This document shows, in pieces, positions 47,217 through 59,160 of a DNA stretch of 64,000 bases. The notes under the pieces are model-generated. The model searched no databases, was not told the DNA's origin, and worked only from the letters and a program-made list of their open reading frames with translations. Numbering within the stretch: position 1 is the stretch's first letter; each line of letters begins with the position of its first letter. The stretch is from contig OX424568.1 in the NCBI GenBank assembly GCA_949152475.1, positions 27,627,667 to 27,691,666 on the forward strand, written 5' to 3'. Position numbers and translations under genes: made by a program. The stretch is from Terebella lapidaria (taxonomy: Eukaryota > Annelida > Polychaeta > Terebellida > Terebellidae).

Positions 47217-49312
47217 AGGTTATCCCAACGTGTACGTCTTCATCTAAGATGTGAAATGTTCAAGAAGTGAAGTCTATTTTCGTGGCTTAGTAGGTCTGAT
47301 CATTTCAATACGGAAATGATTTCCTCTTTGTGTAACATTCTGCCCGGCAGTCAAACTTACCGCTCAGCAGGGGTTCAGTGTCTACAGAAAATTACCAAAT
47401 TCTCCCAGACTACTTTGTGAACGTAAGTATCAATCTATTACCACCAATACAGCCAAATTTTGATGATTCCAATAACAAACGTAAAATACAACATTTTGCA
47501 ATAGAAACAAAAAAGCCCGACCAAATACTTTATCAAAAGACACACTGGCGTCATCAGGGGCAGACAGTGTGGTAAATGTAGCTGTTTCTATTGTACACCT
47601 GATGGAATTAGTATACAACTGCCCAACAACCCATGAAAATAATTTACAAATTCGTTATTGAATAAAAAAATTTCAACACAGTCAATTGTATTGATACTTG
47701 TATTAATACCTAGATGTATTCCCTGCACCCATCATGATCAAATGTACTGGTGTCGGTAGCAATTTACATCAACCTCAACTCAAAGATTCTAACCTTGACC
47801 TTCTCTCGCTCCTGGCATCAAACAGAATATCTACTTGGAGGACCAAAGAGGCTCCCAAACGGTGGGTGCTGTCTTTTGTGTCAAACTGAAGTAGTCAATC
47901 AAGCGTTTTTTCTGATGACGGTCTATGTAGAAGCGTGACTTTGTCAGTACTAGGCCAACCGATACATTCTTAGATAGCGTGAAGCAATTTACAGCTAGAA
48001 GTATCCTCAAGGAAATCAGGCATAATCGCAGATTATTCTCAATCTTTCACAGCACACAGGAATGGCGTGTGAGAGTGCGTGCGCACTGAGCTCTCACAAT
48101 GGATGACTGTGGTGATATTGTGCCATAATAAGGGGATAATTTGTGAGGGGAATCTGAGGAAATCTAATCACACAAAAAGGAGGTTTATTTGCCTATTAGG
48201 AGAAATGCTGTCAACTCGACATGATTGTCCTTCACAATAGGATACAATAAATCCAGTAAGCTGCTTAGACCCATCTCCATAACAATTCGTCGATGCTAAA
48301 GTATGTTCACAAAAGCCACCATTAATGCCCCGAACTTGGGATATATCCGAAGGCATGTAGATTCAGATGAAGAGTCTAAATTGAATGTTTGTAAACTGTT
48401 TTGTTTCATCACTACTACCCACCTGACATATTTCATTATATACATATCCGTTCCTTAAAACATACAGGAAAATAATTAGATTGAGAATATAATTTCACTG
48501 AGATTAGATCAAGTATGAATGAGCAGCACGTAGTGCAATCCTCACGATTCACTGGCTGTTCCGACAACAAAACACATCTTTCATGGTTGATTTGGCAAAC
48601 CCCAAATAACTTTCTTTCCCTCTGCCCAAACATCCAGCAGAAGCCGTCTAAAGCTGGAAGACATTCGGTCCGGAGGTGGTTGATTCAACAGGGGATGCCA
48701 TTTGCTTCTTTTTCTGTATAGAGTTCGTTGTCACTTCCATTAATCTAGATAAGAAGAGTGGCTTCGCATAAGCCTCAGTTGGCTGGAAGACAGCAACACC
48801 ACTGTGGCTCTTACATGGCTGCTATGGAAACCGGCCTAATCCACAGCGATGGTGGATTTATTGTCGGCCATTTTAGCGGCCATTATTGGGACATATATAA
48901 CTCTGTTAACGGGGACGGATACATGTAATTCCCGTTTTCCGGTCCGTCACTGGGATCTATCACATCACAGAGTGGAATATTAAACTGTCTTGAAAGGGTG
49001 GGAATGCGAGATGTCACGTTCATTGTGTGTGAAAGCTAAAAAATGTTCAGTTCTTCTGTTTCAACATGTACAAGGTTTATTATTAGATTGATATCTTTAT
49101 GTATATTTAGATTTGATCATAAATTTATCATGCCACTAGGATGCGGCTTCAAATTACCATGTTGCTTCAAATTGAATTGTCGAAATTGAAATGTTGATAT
49201 ACTAGTTAGCATCATTCATCACAATCCCACAAACATCAAGTAAAAAATTTACGATATATTATGTTGTGTGTATATGTTTTGTGTATATTTACTGTGTCTC
49301 ATTCTGTTCCAG

Positions 49313-49462
49313 CCGACAACGACACAGAACCCATGTCTGTGGTATTGTTCATACATGGCGAGTCTTATGATTTCAGAACCGGAAATGCCTACGACGGAAG
49401 TGTCATGGCAGCCATTGGGAAAGTCATTGTTATCACAGTCAATTATAGACTGGGCGTCTTAG
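49313..49462 (+). pseudogene. Neuroligin-like copy C, visible exon 1 (itself intact)
   Basis: Same 150-nt exon and splice sites as copy A (ttccag acceptor, gtaatc donor), with a few substitutions ([12 protein letters not shown] instead of [12 protein letters not shown]). This exon alone is unbroken. It is marked as pseudogene because three later lesions disable copy C and no N-terminal exons lie between copy A and here. Confidence 0.85.
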
Positions 49463-49613
49463 GTAATCCCGTGAATGTGAAATTATTTTTGAAATCATTT
49501 AAATGATTACTTTTAAAAGAAAAATACAACAGTTTTAAACATGCAAACACCGCATGACAATTACTTCCTAATAATGCTCGTGCATGACAACACTGTCCGC
49601 CATTTTCCTTCAG

Positions 49614-49799
49614 GTTTCCTCAGTATGGGTGACAGTAATGCTCCCGGCAGCTACGCTCTTCTGGACCTAGTGGCTGCCCTGCACTGGGTCAAGGAAAACA
49701 TCCCGGCATTTGAGGGTAACCCGCAGGAAATTACCCTGCTGGGGCAGGGGTATGGAAGCGCCATGGTCAACCTACTGATGGTGTCACCTGTCACCCAGG
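49614..49799 (+). pseudogene. Neuroligin-like copy C, visible exon 2 with lost splice donor
   Basis: The exon matches copy A 4319-4504, with GQGYGSAMV at the elbow. At its 3' border copy A has cagg|GTagggg, whereas copy C reads cagg|CTagggg (CT at 49800-49801), so the obligate GT is gone. Without this donor, reading through gives an in-frame stop (TAA at 49808-49810). A nearby GT at 49805 is a poor substitute and would change the frame. Confidence 0.85.
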
Positions 49800-51639
49800 C
49801 TAGGGGTTAAATACTATACACTATTAACTCTTGATGCTCCGAGCTGATCTGCTTTGAACGTATGATGCATGGTAAAAAATTTGAAAAAATGTAAGCGTAT
49901 GCACGTATGTATTCGTGTCACGATTAGCAAGAGAATGTTTATTTTCCCAATAATTTTTGTCCGACATTGGGGTTGATTTTGAATGCCTACATGGGACACT
50001 GCCCGTTTTCACTACGACAGAGTATGAGGATAAAAAATAGGGGTTTTTAGGTTACCGGACCTATCGTCACCTCAGAGCAGAAAGGTCCTAACTGACAATT
50101 TCGTTGAAAATCATATTTTTGCATAATGTGATAGAGATCGTCATAACGCACATTTTAATGTTATCAGGACTTGAATAAAAGTCTAAAAGGTTCCATTCAG
50201 CAAACCGTTATTTTGAAATAAAATCATAATGATAAACATTGTGATTGAAAGACACAAAATATATAATTGGACATGCATTATCATCCCAATAAGGACATAA
50301 GCAACACATATGACCAAAGCAATCTTCGAGAGTTAAAAGGTCATATCTGCATCTTGGACAATAATTCAGCTAGTAATTATGTTTGATGACCAATATCCTT
50401 GCTGGCGTAGACGGTTTACTTCAAAGTCACAAATCAAAGGATAAATGTAATTCTAAAATGTTCTATACACCTATTTTGGGACACAATCAATGATAGTGAT
50501 ACAAAGTTGAAATGTCCAATGTATATTGAATGTTTTGGTCAATTTAAATTATTAGATGAGTTCACATGTTTAACATTGCAAATAACGCAACTCTTTCAAA
50601 TAGTCTCCAGTGTGGGAATGATTTTAGGATTTTCACTTCTGGTGTACAATTTTGAAAAATGTACTTCGGCCCATTCTGTTCTGAGGTGACGCTATGGTCC
50701 GATAACCTATTGCCTTCGCATTGCGTCTGTCGTCCGGCGTCCGTCGTCGGGCGTCCGTCCACATTTTCATCTTCAAAGTTTACAGGCGGATTTTCCTGGA
50801 ATTTTGCACAAGAAGGCCTAAAAATATTTCAAGAGGGTTATGTTTCAGTTTTTAGATTTTCGCATTTTTCTCAAAATGGCGGCCAATTTTGACAAAAATT
50901 GGCCAATTCTGGACTTTGGCTGCCATTTTCTCAAAAACTGATCAGTTTTGAAATTTTTGTTTCAAAAGATTCCCCTTATGTACCTCTATGATGTATGTAA
51001 GTTTTGTTGCCCTTGAATCGCCGGTCTCCGTGTGGCGGCCATTTTGAATTTTTGGCGGGTCGGCACTTTTTTCCTGCATAATGGGAACTGCCAGGACTGT
51101 ACTCATAGAACGCTTGGAGATAGAGCTTAGATATTGGCACTTTTAAATAGGAAATCATATATGGCGATTTGGGAGGTGACATTGAAATTGACCTTTGATG
51201 ACCTTGAAAGGTCAAAACAGCCATTATTGGGTAAAAAAATGCCCGGATATGCTGCTACAGATGAAATGCATGTAGATAGAGCTTCAGTTTGCATTATGAA
51301 CATATGGGAAGTCATATATGGAACAACTAATGGTGACCTTGATTTTAACCCCTTGGATGACCTTGAGTGCTAAGTGTCTGGCTTGAAATCTTGAGAGTGG
51401 CCTCTGAAGCTTAAACTTTTGCACCTACAGGTTAGGATTATGTATAAGCCTATAAAAAGTCATGTATAAATTCACATTGTTTGGTGACCTTGAACTTGAC
51501 CTTAAACGACCTTGAAGGGCAAATCTCAAAATCTTAAATTGGCCTCTACAAACGAAATATTTGTTGATAAAGCTTATATGTTTGTATTATGAACACATAT
51601 GCAGCATACCTAATGGAGACATCGAAATTCACAAAGATA
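49800..51639 (+). other. Copy C intron 2, left part
   Basis: Homologous to A 4505-6384, including the inverted-end repeat (about 50068-50697) and the gaccttga array (51140-51640). An unrelated stretch at about 50515-50660 replaces part of the A sequence (5360-5430). No gene is seen. Confidence 0.65.
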
Positions 51640-52807
51640 CACTGCGCGAAAATCCATCTTTACAAAATACACTGTACATGTAAATACATTGTAAATAACT
51701 ATGGATGACCTTTCTCAATACCTTTCCATGAAAGTAAATGTAATGCGAACAAAAGTCATTGTAAATGCAATGATAAAGATCGAAAAGTTGTTGTAAAGTA
51801 ACGAACATAAGCTATGCACCAAGTGTTGTATTTACAAAAACTATATAATGATACATTTACTACGCCTTTCCTTTTTCGGAAATGTGTTTAACCTTTACAC
51901 GAATCGTAAAGGCGAATAGGCATGTGTTCTGTACCAGAGTGAAATCGGTAAAACTAGCAATTATCTTTTTTCGTTAGAAATTGAAAGTGACGCCATTTGA
52001 TGATCAAAAGAGATCCTATTATATATACTTGGTATGCGACCTTCAATGTGATCAGCAAAGATTGTATACACTTGTATTGCATTTTTGTAATCAGTAAATA
52101 TGACCTAAGTAACTCAGAAAAAATAACTGTGTGCCATCGGTGAAAAGATGCTGTGCGGCCGCCTTTTCGGACCGCAATACTGAACAAAATATTAAGTAAC
52201 AATCGATTTCTAAAAATTTCATTTGTGGAAATAGGACATCTATAAATTAAGCGTATCCAGTTGGGTAGTATTATCTCAACAAATTATAGAGTGAGTGCTA
52301 GTTTGTTATTTGTATACATTATTTACAACAATTAGCATAATTATACATTAATCATAGCGATATTTTTCGTCATAACGGTTTCACATGCGTGGACATCTAA
52401 AAAGAAAATATTCTATATTTCTCAAGGAGATCACCCACATAAAAACATATTGATATGTTTGTCAGTGCATCCACCGTTCGCATACGCCCTAAGGCGGTTG
52501 CCTAAGTTAATTATTAGTCCATGTCATATTCATGCCATTATACACCTCAATGATCGCGATCAGTCACAATATGTTTAAATTGCCTAATACTATTGTATAT
52601 TTGTTAGCTAGCTTTTTTTCCCCTAAATGACATAATAAGGGGTTTTAGCGCTAGTACATGTAGATATACAGTTGGCTGTGGTTTGCGTAATTTTCCGTCT
52701 CGAAATGACATGTTAATTGATTCAATGAACGTTTTTTGCACATAATGTTCATTTGATATCTCACTCTAACTGATTAAAGCAGCCTAAAGCACGGGGGTCG
52801 GAAATCT

Positions 52808-52842
52808 CCCCCCCCCCCCCTCCACACACACACACACACACA
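52808..52842. repeat. C13 run followed by (CA)10 microsatellite
   Basis: Thirteen C at 52808-52820, then tc and ten CA dinucleotides at 52823-52842, then a GC-rich stretch to about 52890. Simple-sequence DNA inside the CACTA-like element. Confidence 0.9.
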
Positions 52843-53481
52843 CCCCGGCCCCTGCACCGACCCCGACCCCCGGCCGCCGCTGCAGCGCATTCAGGAACCG
52901 CTTCAGGAACATAATAGTTAGACAACTACATTTATATTGATACATATATTGATATAGAACATATATCTTGCTATACAACGTGCACGTTGTTTGCATTAGG
53001 TGGCTTATCAGGCAAGGGATACGAGCTTCTCCATTTATGAGCCACACATGTGTTTTCAATAACCAGCAACACAAAAGAAGTTTTGGTTACTCTAAAGGAA
53101 TAGACCTTCAATTGCAGCCTGCGTTCTTTTGTTTTGAATGGTGCGGCGAGATATTTAGATCCAATCGCTTTCTAACTGCGGCGAGTTATAATGATGAAAG
53201 CAGTCCTGGAAAATGGCCATGTTTTAAAAAATGAACACAAGGCGCTTGGTGTCACTGTCATATGAAATGTATAACATCTAATCGTTATACACACATAAAG
53301 AGTGTGTATGAAGCAAACAAAATCATGAATTTGCGCACATCCATTCCATACTATAATATACTATAGAGTGACATAATGCTATGGTCATCAAGGATCACCA
53401 ATCGAGACTGCTTCTTTGACCAAATGTCATGTGTCATTTTGGTGTATCATTTTCCTATTTATTTCTCAATACAAGGTACTC

Positions 53482-53588
53482 GGTCCAAGTATCATATTCT
53501 GCGCTCCCTATATTACAATATATATTTCCCTGTATTCAGTAAGGATTAAAAAGGTGACAGACAGATTAAATGGCATTCGTTTAGTTTC
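53482..53588 (+). mobile_element. Partial copy of the 125-bp miniature element
   Basis: It begins ggtccaagtatcatattctg and keeps the interior 'ggattaaaaaggtgacagac' and 'ggcattcgtttagt' but carries an extra ~20 bases near 53520. It loses the right inverted end, where the sequence turns into ttctgcttataagcag. It is an older or truncated relative of 26398-26522 and 56234-56358. Confidence 0.7.
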
Positions 53589-53659
53589 TGCTTATAAGCA
53601 GTACATTCTTAATGCATATATCTATATATGAACATTCTGATTTCGCCTACATAACATGG

Positions 53660-53880
53660 CCAAAATATTCGAATGAGCTCAGCAAATACAAAGGTTACCA
53701 CTCTAGCGATCAGTTTCGCGGGTCCAAGAGTCTGGAACAAACTTCCATCATTTACACAACATGCCGAATTGAAAGTATCTTTTTATTCACAAAATGTTAC
53801 CTATTATTCTGTTCTGCCGTTCCATCTACACGTAAACTGTTTTTCGTTCTTTGTTTTGTTGAGTGAATACAATCAATTGC
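53660..53880 (+). pseudogene. Possible LINE open-frame C-terminal fragment
   Basis: One frame (53673-53888) reads TLAISFAGPRVWNKLPSF. It resembles the 'F.GP+.WN.LP' signature commonly found near the C-terminus of non-LTR retrotransposon polyproteins, followed by a short LxxFK-like region. No reverse transcriptase motif is adjacent, so at most a 5'-truncated remnant is present. The call rests on this one short motif. Confidence 0.4.
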
Positions 53881-55051
53881 AGGTATAGTTTGATAGTGAT
53901 AGTTTGTGATAAAAATGTGAACTATACTATATGAGAGTTCTCGCTAAGTTTTAGCGTGATCAAACGGTGTACTATTGATGTGTATCTTGTTCTCGTCTCC
54001 GTTCGTGAGCAATACTTGAATCGAGCTTAATTGCAATTAACAGCTTTAGTGCTGGGACCATATGTAATTGTACACGTGCCTGCGCATACCATTCTCAATA
54101 CACAAACTAGTAGCATAGAGAATGTATCTTGTAATATCACAACACCAACGACGAGTCAATTAACACTTACGTCATTGTCTTAATTGCCGCGTTGATCACA
54201 GAAATAACATTGATTCGCCATGCTACTATGTGGCGGAACATGCCAACGTGAATAGTTTTATGATAAGGATTTTCTTCTTTACATTAGGAAGCTACCAATG
54301 AATCAATCGACCAGCTAACTATTCAACCTTATAGCCCTTGTGTCCCCATGAATAAGCACATATCAAATGAATGTCATGTGAAATAAATTAATGTAAAACA
54401 ATGGCATATCAATGGTACAGTAATTGTTATAAAAGCACGATTTCAGTACTCTTATGATTTTCATCGGGATTATCATTTTAAAAATTCATGGCTGGTCAGT
54501 CATCAGGCTTTGATTAAACTTGATACAAATGAATTAATTATGCTACAGTTGATTGATATCAGAAATTTACCCCACCCGTGATCTTCAAATAACAATTCGG
54601 TCATTTAACTTGTCTTCCATCTCCAAGATCTTTTGCGCTAATTGCATCATGCAAGTTAGAAATTGATATTGTTACGGTGTCTTCGTGTATCACTTTGCAC
54701 ATACATGTATTGACCCAACTTAATTTATTGCGCACTTCTATGTATGTTTCCACGTGTATTCTCGCAAAGAAGCTCACAGCGCTTTCAAATTTATTGTATG
54801 TACCAGCAATTGCTGTATGAACAACAGTTCGTATGCGTGATTCATTCAATCATTCTTGATACAACCTTTATGCATCATCAAAACAATAATAGGCCGGATA
54901 ATGCTATATTTGTTAGTCGTATATTTCACCTAAATCCCGGATAGGTTATATTTCAAATTATCTGAGGTACACGGCACAGCCCGGAGTTTTTAGAGGAAAT
55001 CACCTAGCTTAGTTTTAAAATTGATCAGTCAAAAAGACAAAAGGTAAATAA

Positions 55052-55073
55052 GGGGGGGGGGGGGGGGGGGGGG
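55052..55073 (+). repeat. 22-base G run
   Basis: An uninterrupted run of 22 G followed by aggg, able to form a G-quadruplex. Its length is likely to be uncertain in the assembly. Confidence 0.9.
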
Positions 55074-55694
55074 AGGGTACACGACGTGTCTTTGTACGTA
55101 AATTAGGAAGAATCTGTTAAATAATCCCGTATATCAGATGGGAGACGCGCTGAAGCACGGACATTTGGAAACAATATAATGAGTAATGAAGAGTGCAATA
55201 AAGAATATTATTAGAAAGCTCAATTATCTTACAGCTAATAATCACATTCACTTATTAAACAAGTTACAATTTCGAACACAGTTAATAAGGCTAACTTTCT
55301 TGTTCCTAAATATGAGCGGCGTGTGGAATAAAACTAATTTCGGCGATAAATTCATCTGAGCTCCGCCCCCTACAGCTCTACAACCAATCAGGGCATTGTA
55401 TATCATATCTAGTATCCGTTGTCTGCGAACTCTCATTACATGTCTCTCTGGGCAAACAAAATAGTGTATACAATATCCAGTTATTCGACTGTTCAGTCGC
55501 CAGGCATATACACCGCGACAAAGAGTGTGAGATGTATGCTCAGTTTATTCTATCGAAAACAATTCGACATTAAATTCCAGCAAAATTTTCGCTGGTGCTT
55601 TCGGCACGACACGATTTTTTTTTTTTTTTGCAAAACAAGGATGAGTGAATCCGAATGCTTATCCATGATGGAGTACGGGGATAATGCCGATTAA

Positions 55695-55790
55695 GGTAGC
55701 ATATCGACAGTTGATAGGACTACCGAACATGAGAGAACGAATGACAGATCAAACCTCCGCCGCACAAGTTCTCCGAAAAGGCTCAAACAG
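55695..55790 (+). CDS. Unrecognised spliced coding segment, exon i
   Basis: An open stretch (32 codons, ending RRTSSPKRLKQ) running to a good donor cag|gtatag at 55790. It joins in phase 0 to exon ii. The same frame upstream encodes a Met-started 17-codon stretch (MSESECLSMMEYGDNAD) but is interrupted by TAA at 55692-55694. So either the true upstream border lies within this segment or the gene is broken. No protein family is recognised. It lies inside the CACTA-like element, so it may be the element's own gene or a captured host fragment. Confidence 0.4.
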
Positions 55791-55923
55791 GTATAGGTCT
55801 GTGTTATGTGTCAAAACTTAACACTTGTATATAATGATCGGGTAAATAATCAAAGCCTGTATGTATAAGACTGAGCAGTCTCACCACTTAGACATGTATA
55901 TACGTTATTTGTCTTTTTTTCAG

Positions 55924-55993
55924 ACCGCTGTTCACGATGCCTTCCAGGATGCAAAGGAGTGCGTTTATTCTGAAGTGTGGGTCTTATGGACAA
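55924..55993 (+). CDS. Unrecognised spliced coding segment, exon ii
   Basis: A 70-nt exon between a strong acceptor (gtctttttttcag) and a consensus donor (caa|gtaagt). It reads TAVHDAFQDAKECVYSEVWV, in phase 0 at the start and phase 1 at the end, so it fits exons i and iii exactly. The function is unknown. Confidence 0.45.
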
Positions 55994-56233
55994 GTAAGTA
56001 CAAATAATTCGCCGGGTACCGGGTATTGCATGCAAAGTAAATGTATCGCGCTTATATATGTCAATAATATAAATTATAAAGTCTTCAACTGACCTGTTGG
56101 GTAAGTAAATTGAATCGAAAACATAACATTATCATTACTTCATTTCATTCATTGTATTCATTGTCCTTGTACATGTGAAATGGTGATATCCCGATAATAC
56201 GACAAATCATCACTCAGACACGATCGTGCGACG

Positions 56234-56358
56234 GGCCCAAGTATCATACACTGCGCCTTCCTCTATATTCAATAAGGATTAAAAAGGTGATAGACGGATT
56301 AAATGGCATTCGTTTAGTGGACGAGTAGTATTAAGGCGCAGTGTATGATATTTGGGCC
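56234..56358. mobile_element. 125-bp miniature inverted-repeat element, copy 2
   Basis: Same element as 26398-26522. The 26-bp inverted ends (GGCCCAAGTATCATACACTG... and ...gtgtatgatatttgggcc) differ at one position. It is flanked by a perfect 8-bp direct repeat GTGCGACG (56226-56233 and 56359-56366). It sits in the intron between exons ii and iii of the unknown spliced segment, nested in the CACTA-like element, and so is younger than that element. Confidence 0.92.
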
Positions 56359-56409
56359 GTGCGACGGACTGGCCGTCTTGCCTAACAAAATTGGTTGTCT
56401 ATTTCTCAG

Positions 56410-56717
56410 AGCCAGCGTTGACACCACGCGGCCACGAACGCGCATTTGAGGCAGTTCACGTTCCAGCCCTAATGTTGGGCGACGAGGACGGTGACGGAGA
56501 CAACGTACTGGTGAATCGTCTTCCTGCTTGGCAGAACGAGACATCCAATCGCCTGAAAGTGGATTTAGATGCTGAATATCTAGAACAGGCCTCGACAAGT
56601 CTGAAGAACAGGGCAACCATCGCTCGAAAAGATGCCCAACGACACCGGCACGCATCCTTGGCCGCATGGATAAATTGTCAAAAGTTATCTTTTCATATTT
56701 GTCTTCTAGTAATATAA
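56410..56717 (+). CDS. Unrecognised spliced coding segment, exon iii (last)
   Basis: After the acceptor atttctcag, the phase-1 codon completes to Lys and the frame continues PALTPRGHERAFEAVHVPAL, an acidic DEDGDGDN run, then RLPAWQNETSNRLKVDLDAE and a basic, helical NRATIARKDAQRHRHASLAAW, with a stop at 56715-56717. The stretch to about 56670 is GC-rich and contrasts with its AT-rich surroundings, as real coding DNA would. The open frame on the other strand (56314-56751) is a shadow. I recognise no domain; DNA binding or structural roles would be guesses. Confidence 0.45.
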
Positions 56718-56799
56718 TGTTGACTGACATTGGACTACGGCTTCTGGCCAAATATAAGAAAACGCCATGTCATATTACTTCCTCAGATATTTCTGTATC

Positions 56800-58110
56800 C
56801 AAATTAGAGACAAATGTTTTCAGGGGTCTATGATACACGTGAAAATAAATGTTTACACCCCGATCGGAGATATCATGTTTTCGCGAATGTATGTGATGAT
56901 GGTCTGCACTCAAAATAACAAAAGTTAACATTTCCAAAAGATGTTACACATATACGTGAGCAGAGATATGATTTGAACGGATCCAGTTCCACATTTGATT
57001 AAATGCAAATATAACACGAATCAGCCTTTTTGCACGTTTCTACATAATCTCAGGTCATCGGTCAAAACATATTCACTCCATTACAAATTCCAAAAGATGA
57101 AATTTCCAAATACAATGAAGTATTTCAGTTAAAGGGAGTGTGATCTGAGCAGGCCTGGTTGTGCATTTTATTCAACACAATGTGGAAATGAACTGAAATT
57201 TATACATATTTACATATAATATCAGGTCATACCTCAAACATGTTGATACCTTTACGAATACCAAGATATCATATTTCCAAACAGATTGACCTCTTTACAA
57301 AAATGGAAAGGCGACATGGTGGTATATAGTGGTGCATGTAAATGGAAGAAAGGGTCACATATTCTTATAAAATTAATACATTTGCAAATAATAAAAGGTA
57401 ACATTGCCAAGTAAAGGGATGCATTGACGTGATTGGAAATGTGATATGAACATATCTGGTTACACATTTACATCAATAAAATGATGACCTGAACTGATCG
57501 ATTTGCATCTTTACATAAACTATCAGGTCATACATTCAAACATGCCAGTACCATTCCAAATGCCGAAAAGACAGTATTTCCAAAATGAATAGATACCTTT
57601 ACGTGAATGGATATATCATCTTGTCATATCTAGTATATACCTTTACAATTGCCCACATATCATCTTTCAACCGTTTTGTACATTTACGTTAGCGAAAATA
57701 TGACCTGAAGTTGTCATTAATGATCAACTCTTGTATCCATCCTTGTATAATTGTAAATTTAATACGAATGAAATGTGACCTTGTAATAAAATAACATCAC
57801 CTTTCCATATATATGCAGTAACCACCAATACATTTACATATCATTACAAGACCTCGTTGTATATATCCTTCGGCTTTACATACACATCGCCATCACCTTT
57901 CCATATATAAAAGGTCACATCTGCGGACCTTGTATGGATTTTGTAAATTGTGCCATTACTATCTGGGATGAACTTGTAAATACAACCTTGACTACCTTTG
58001 CGTTTTCTTGTTCAGGGAATTGTAAATGTTTTTAAAGGCGATGTAAATGCTGCCATTCGTATACCTTTCCCGAATGTAAATACATTGTAAAGATGATTTT
58101 TCACGCAGTG
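56800..58110. repeat. Right subterminal repeat zone of the CACTA-like element
   Basis: AT-rich, with degenerate units of roughly 150-170 bases containing 'tcaggtcat', 'caaacatg', 'ttaccattc/tacctttacg' and 'atttccaaa' in fixed order. CACTA-type transposases bind clustered subterminal motifs, so this may be the binding region; that is inference. Confidence 0.5.
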
Positions 58111-59160
58111 ATAACCTCGACTGGTAAATCTCAAAATTATATATCACCTAGAATGCTTGAAACCAAAATTGTCGGATAACCTATCTTAGCCCTTGGGCTA
58201 ATTTTTTGTTTTGTGAGGTGGGGGGGGGGGGGTATTCTACGTTTATGAAAAGAAATGCAAACAGTCACTGAATCACCGGATATTGCAACCATTAAGACTG
58301 ATATCAAAATTTCAGGCATTTATACATGATTCATGTTGCTAATGTTTTATCAGATAGTGTGTGCTCAGGCAATTTCTTTGCGTTCCTTTAAATTTTCAGA
58401 TCCATCAAGTTTAATTGGCTTCCTGTGGTGCCGCCCGGCCATTTTCTTCCCCATGCTTTACAATTTACGAAAGTGACAATGCTATGATGGCAGTTCGTTA
58501 AACCATCCTCACTTCCCTAAACGTTGATTCTGCTCTCTCCTTGGAGCACCCAAGCTGATACATACCGAAATAAAATAATGACACAGGACAACTCCCTCGG
58601 AAATCACTTTGTTGTCAAATTTGATAAAGTATTCCTCAAGAGGCCGCCTCGTCTTGTGCGAGGAATCTAAAATAGGGAGTAAAACGGGCAGAAAGTAAGG
58701 AGTTGCTAAGTGAAGAAAAAAGATGGATCTTTTGACTGCGTCAGTAGTCGATACGTTAGTTCTGGACTAAGGCATCATCTGTATTCTCGGTCACAGAGCG
58801 ATTGCTTTGGTGCGTGAGGCTCTCAAAGGAGCACCGAGATTGCGACATTTGCCGAAACATCGCGATGGCTCGTGGCCAGTGTAATCAAGAGCTGGTCTGA
58901 TCAGGCGGAAACCTTGCTTTCGGAGACAGAATCTACAATGTCAAAGAGACGTTTACAGACATCAAGATTTGTTTCCGTGTATTCTTTCCAGTATCAATTA
59001 CAGAGAAGACATCCCAATTTTTACAAATATTTATCTATCTCACACTGCATCTCCACACATACATATACATGTGATATCATGGAATAATATATGTTATAAA
59101 TTCGGTAGATTACGATGGTAAAATTAAATTAAAAATTATTGATTTTTTTTCCATCTCCAG
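58111..59160 (+). other. Copy C intron 2, right part
   Basis: Homologous to A 6382-7435, including a run of 13 G at 58220-58232 that corresponds to the A run at 6494-6507. It ends in the ccatctccag acceptor. No gene is seen. Confidence 0.7.

Larger units (their letters stand above)
44727..49312 (+). repeat. Unit C front, right of retroelement
   Basis: Homologous to 404-4017 of unit A, extended by the 643-bp tandem duplication at 45931-47216 and a piece of the R-family open stretch at about 47425-47650. It is very similar to A around 47.9-49.3 kb. No N-terminal neuroligin exon is seen. Confidence 0.7.
51640..58110. mobile_element. 6.47 kb CACTA-like DNA transposon insertion
   Basis: The left end CACTGCGCGAAAATCCATC and the inverted right end (…gatgatttttcacgcagtg) match over about 26 bases with a few differences. 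The target ATA is present on both sides (51637-51639 and 58111-58113) but once in unit A (6382-6384, acaaagATAacctt). CACT(G/A) ends plus a 3-bp duplication are the signature of the CACTA/EnSpm (CMC) superfamily. Long subterminal zones are rich in ttacaatgtatttac- and cctttac-like words (51.66-51.92 and 56.8-58.1 kb). In the latter, a unit 'tcaggtcat..caaacat..tttccaaa' recurs near 57050, 57223 and 57523. No transposase is recognised, so it is probably non-autonomous. Confidence 0.8.

Noticed and set aside
56314..56751. 145-codon minus-strand frame in the CACTA-like element
   Set aside because: It overlaps the spliced plus-strand segment, whose splice phases fit, and it runs through the miniature element's end. 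It is more likely a shadow.
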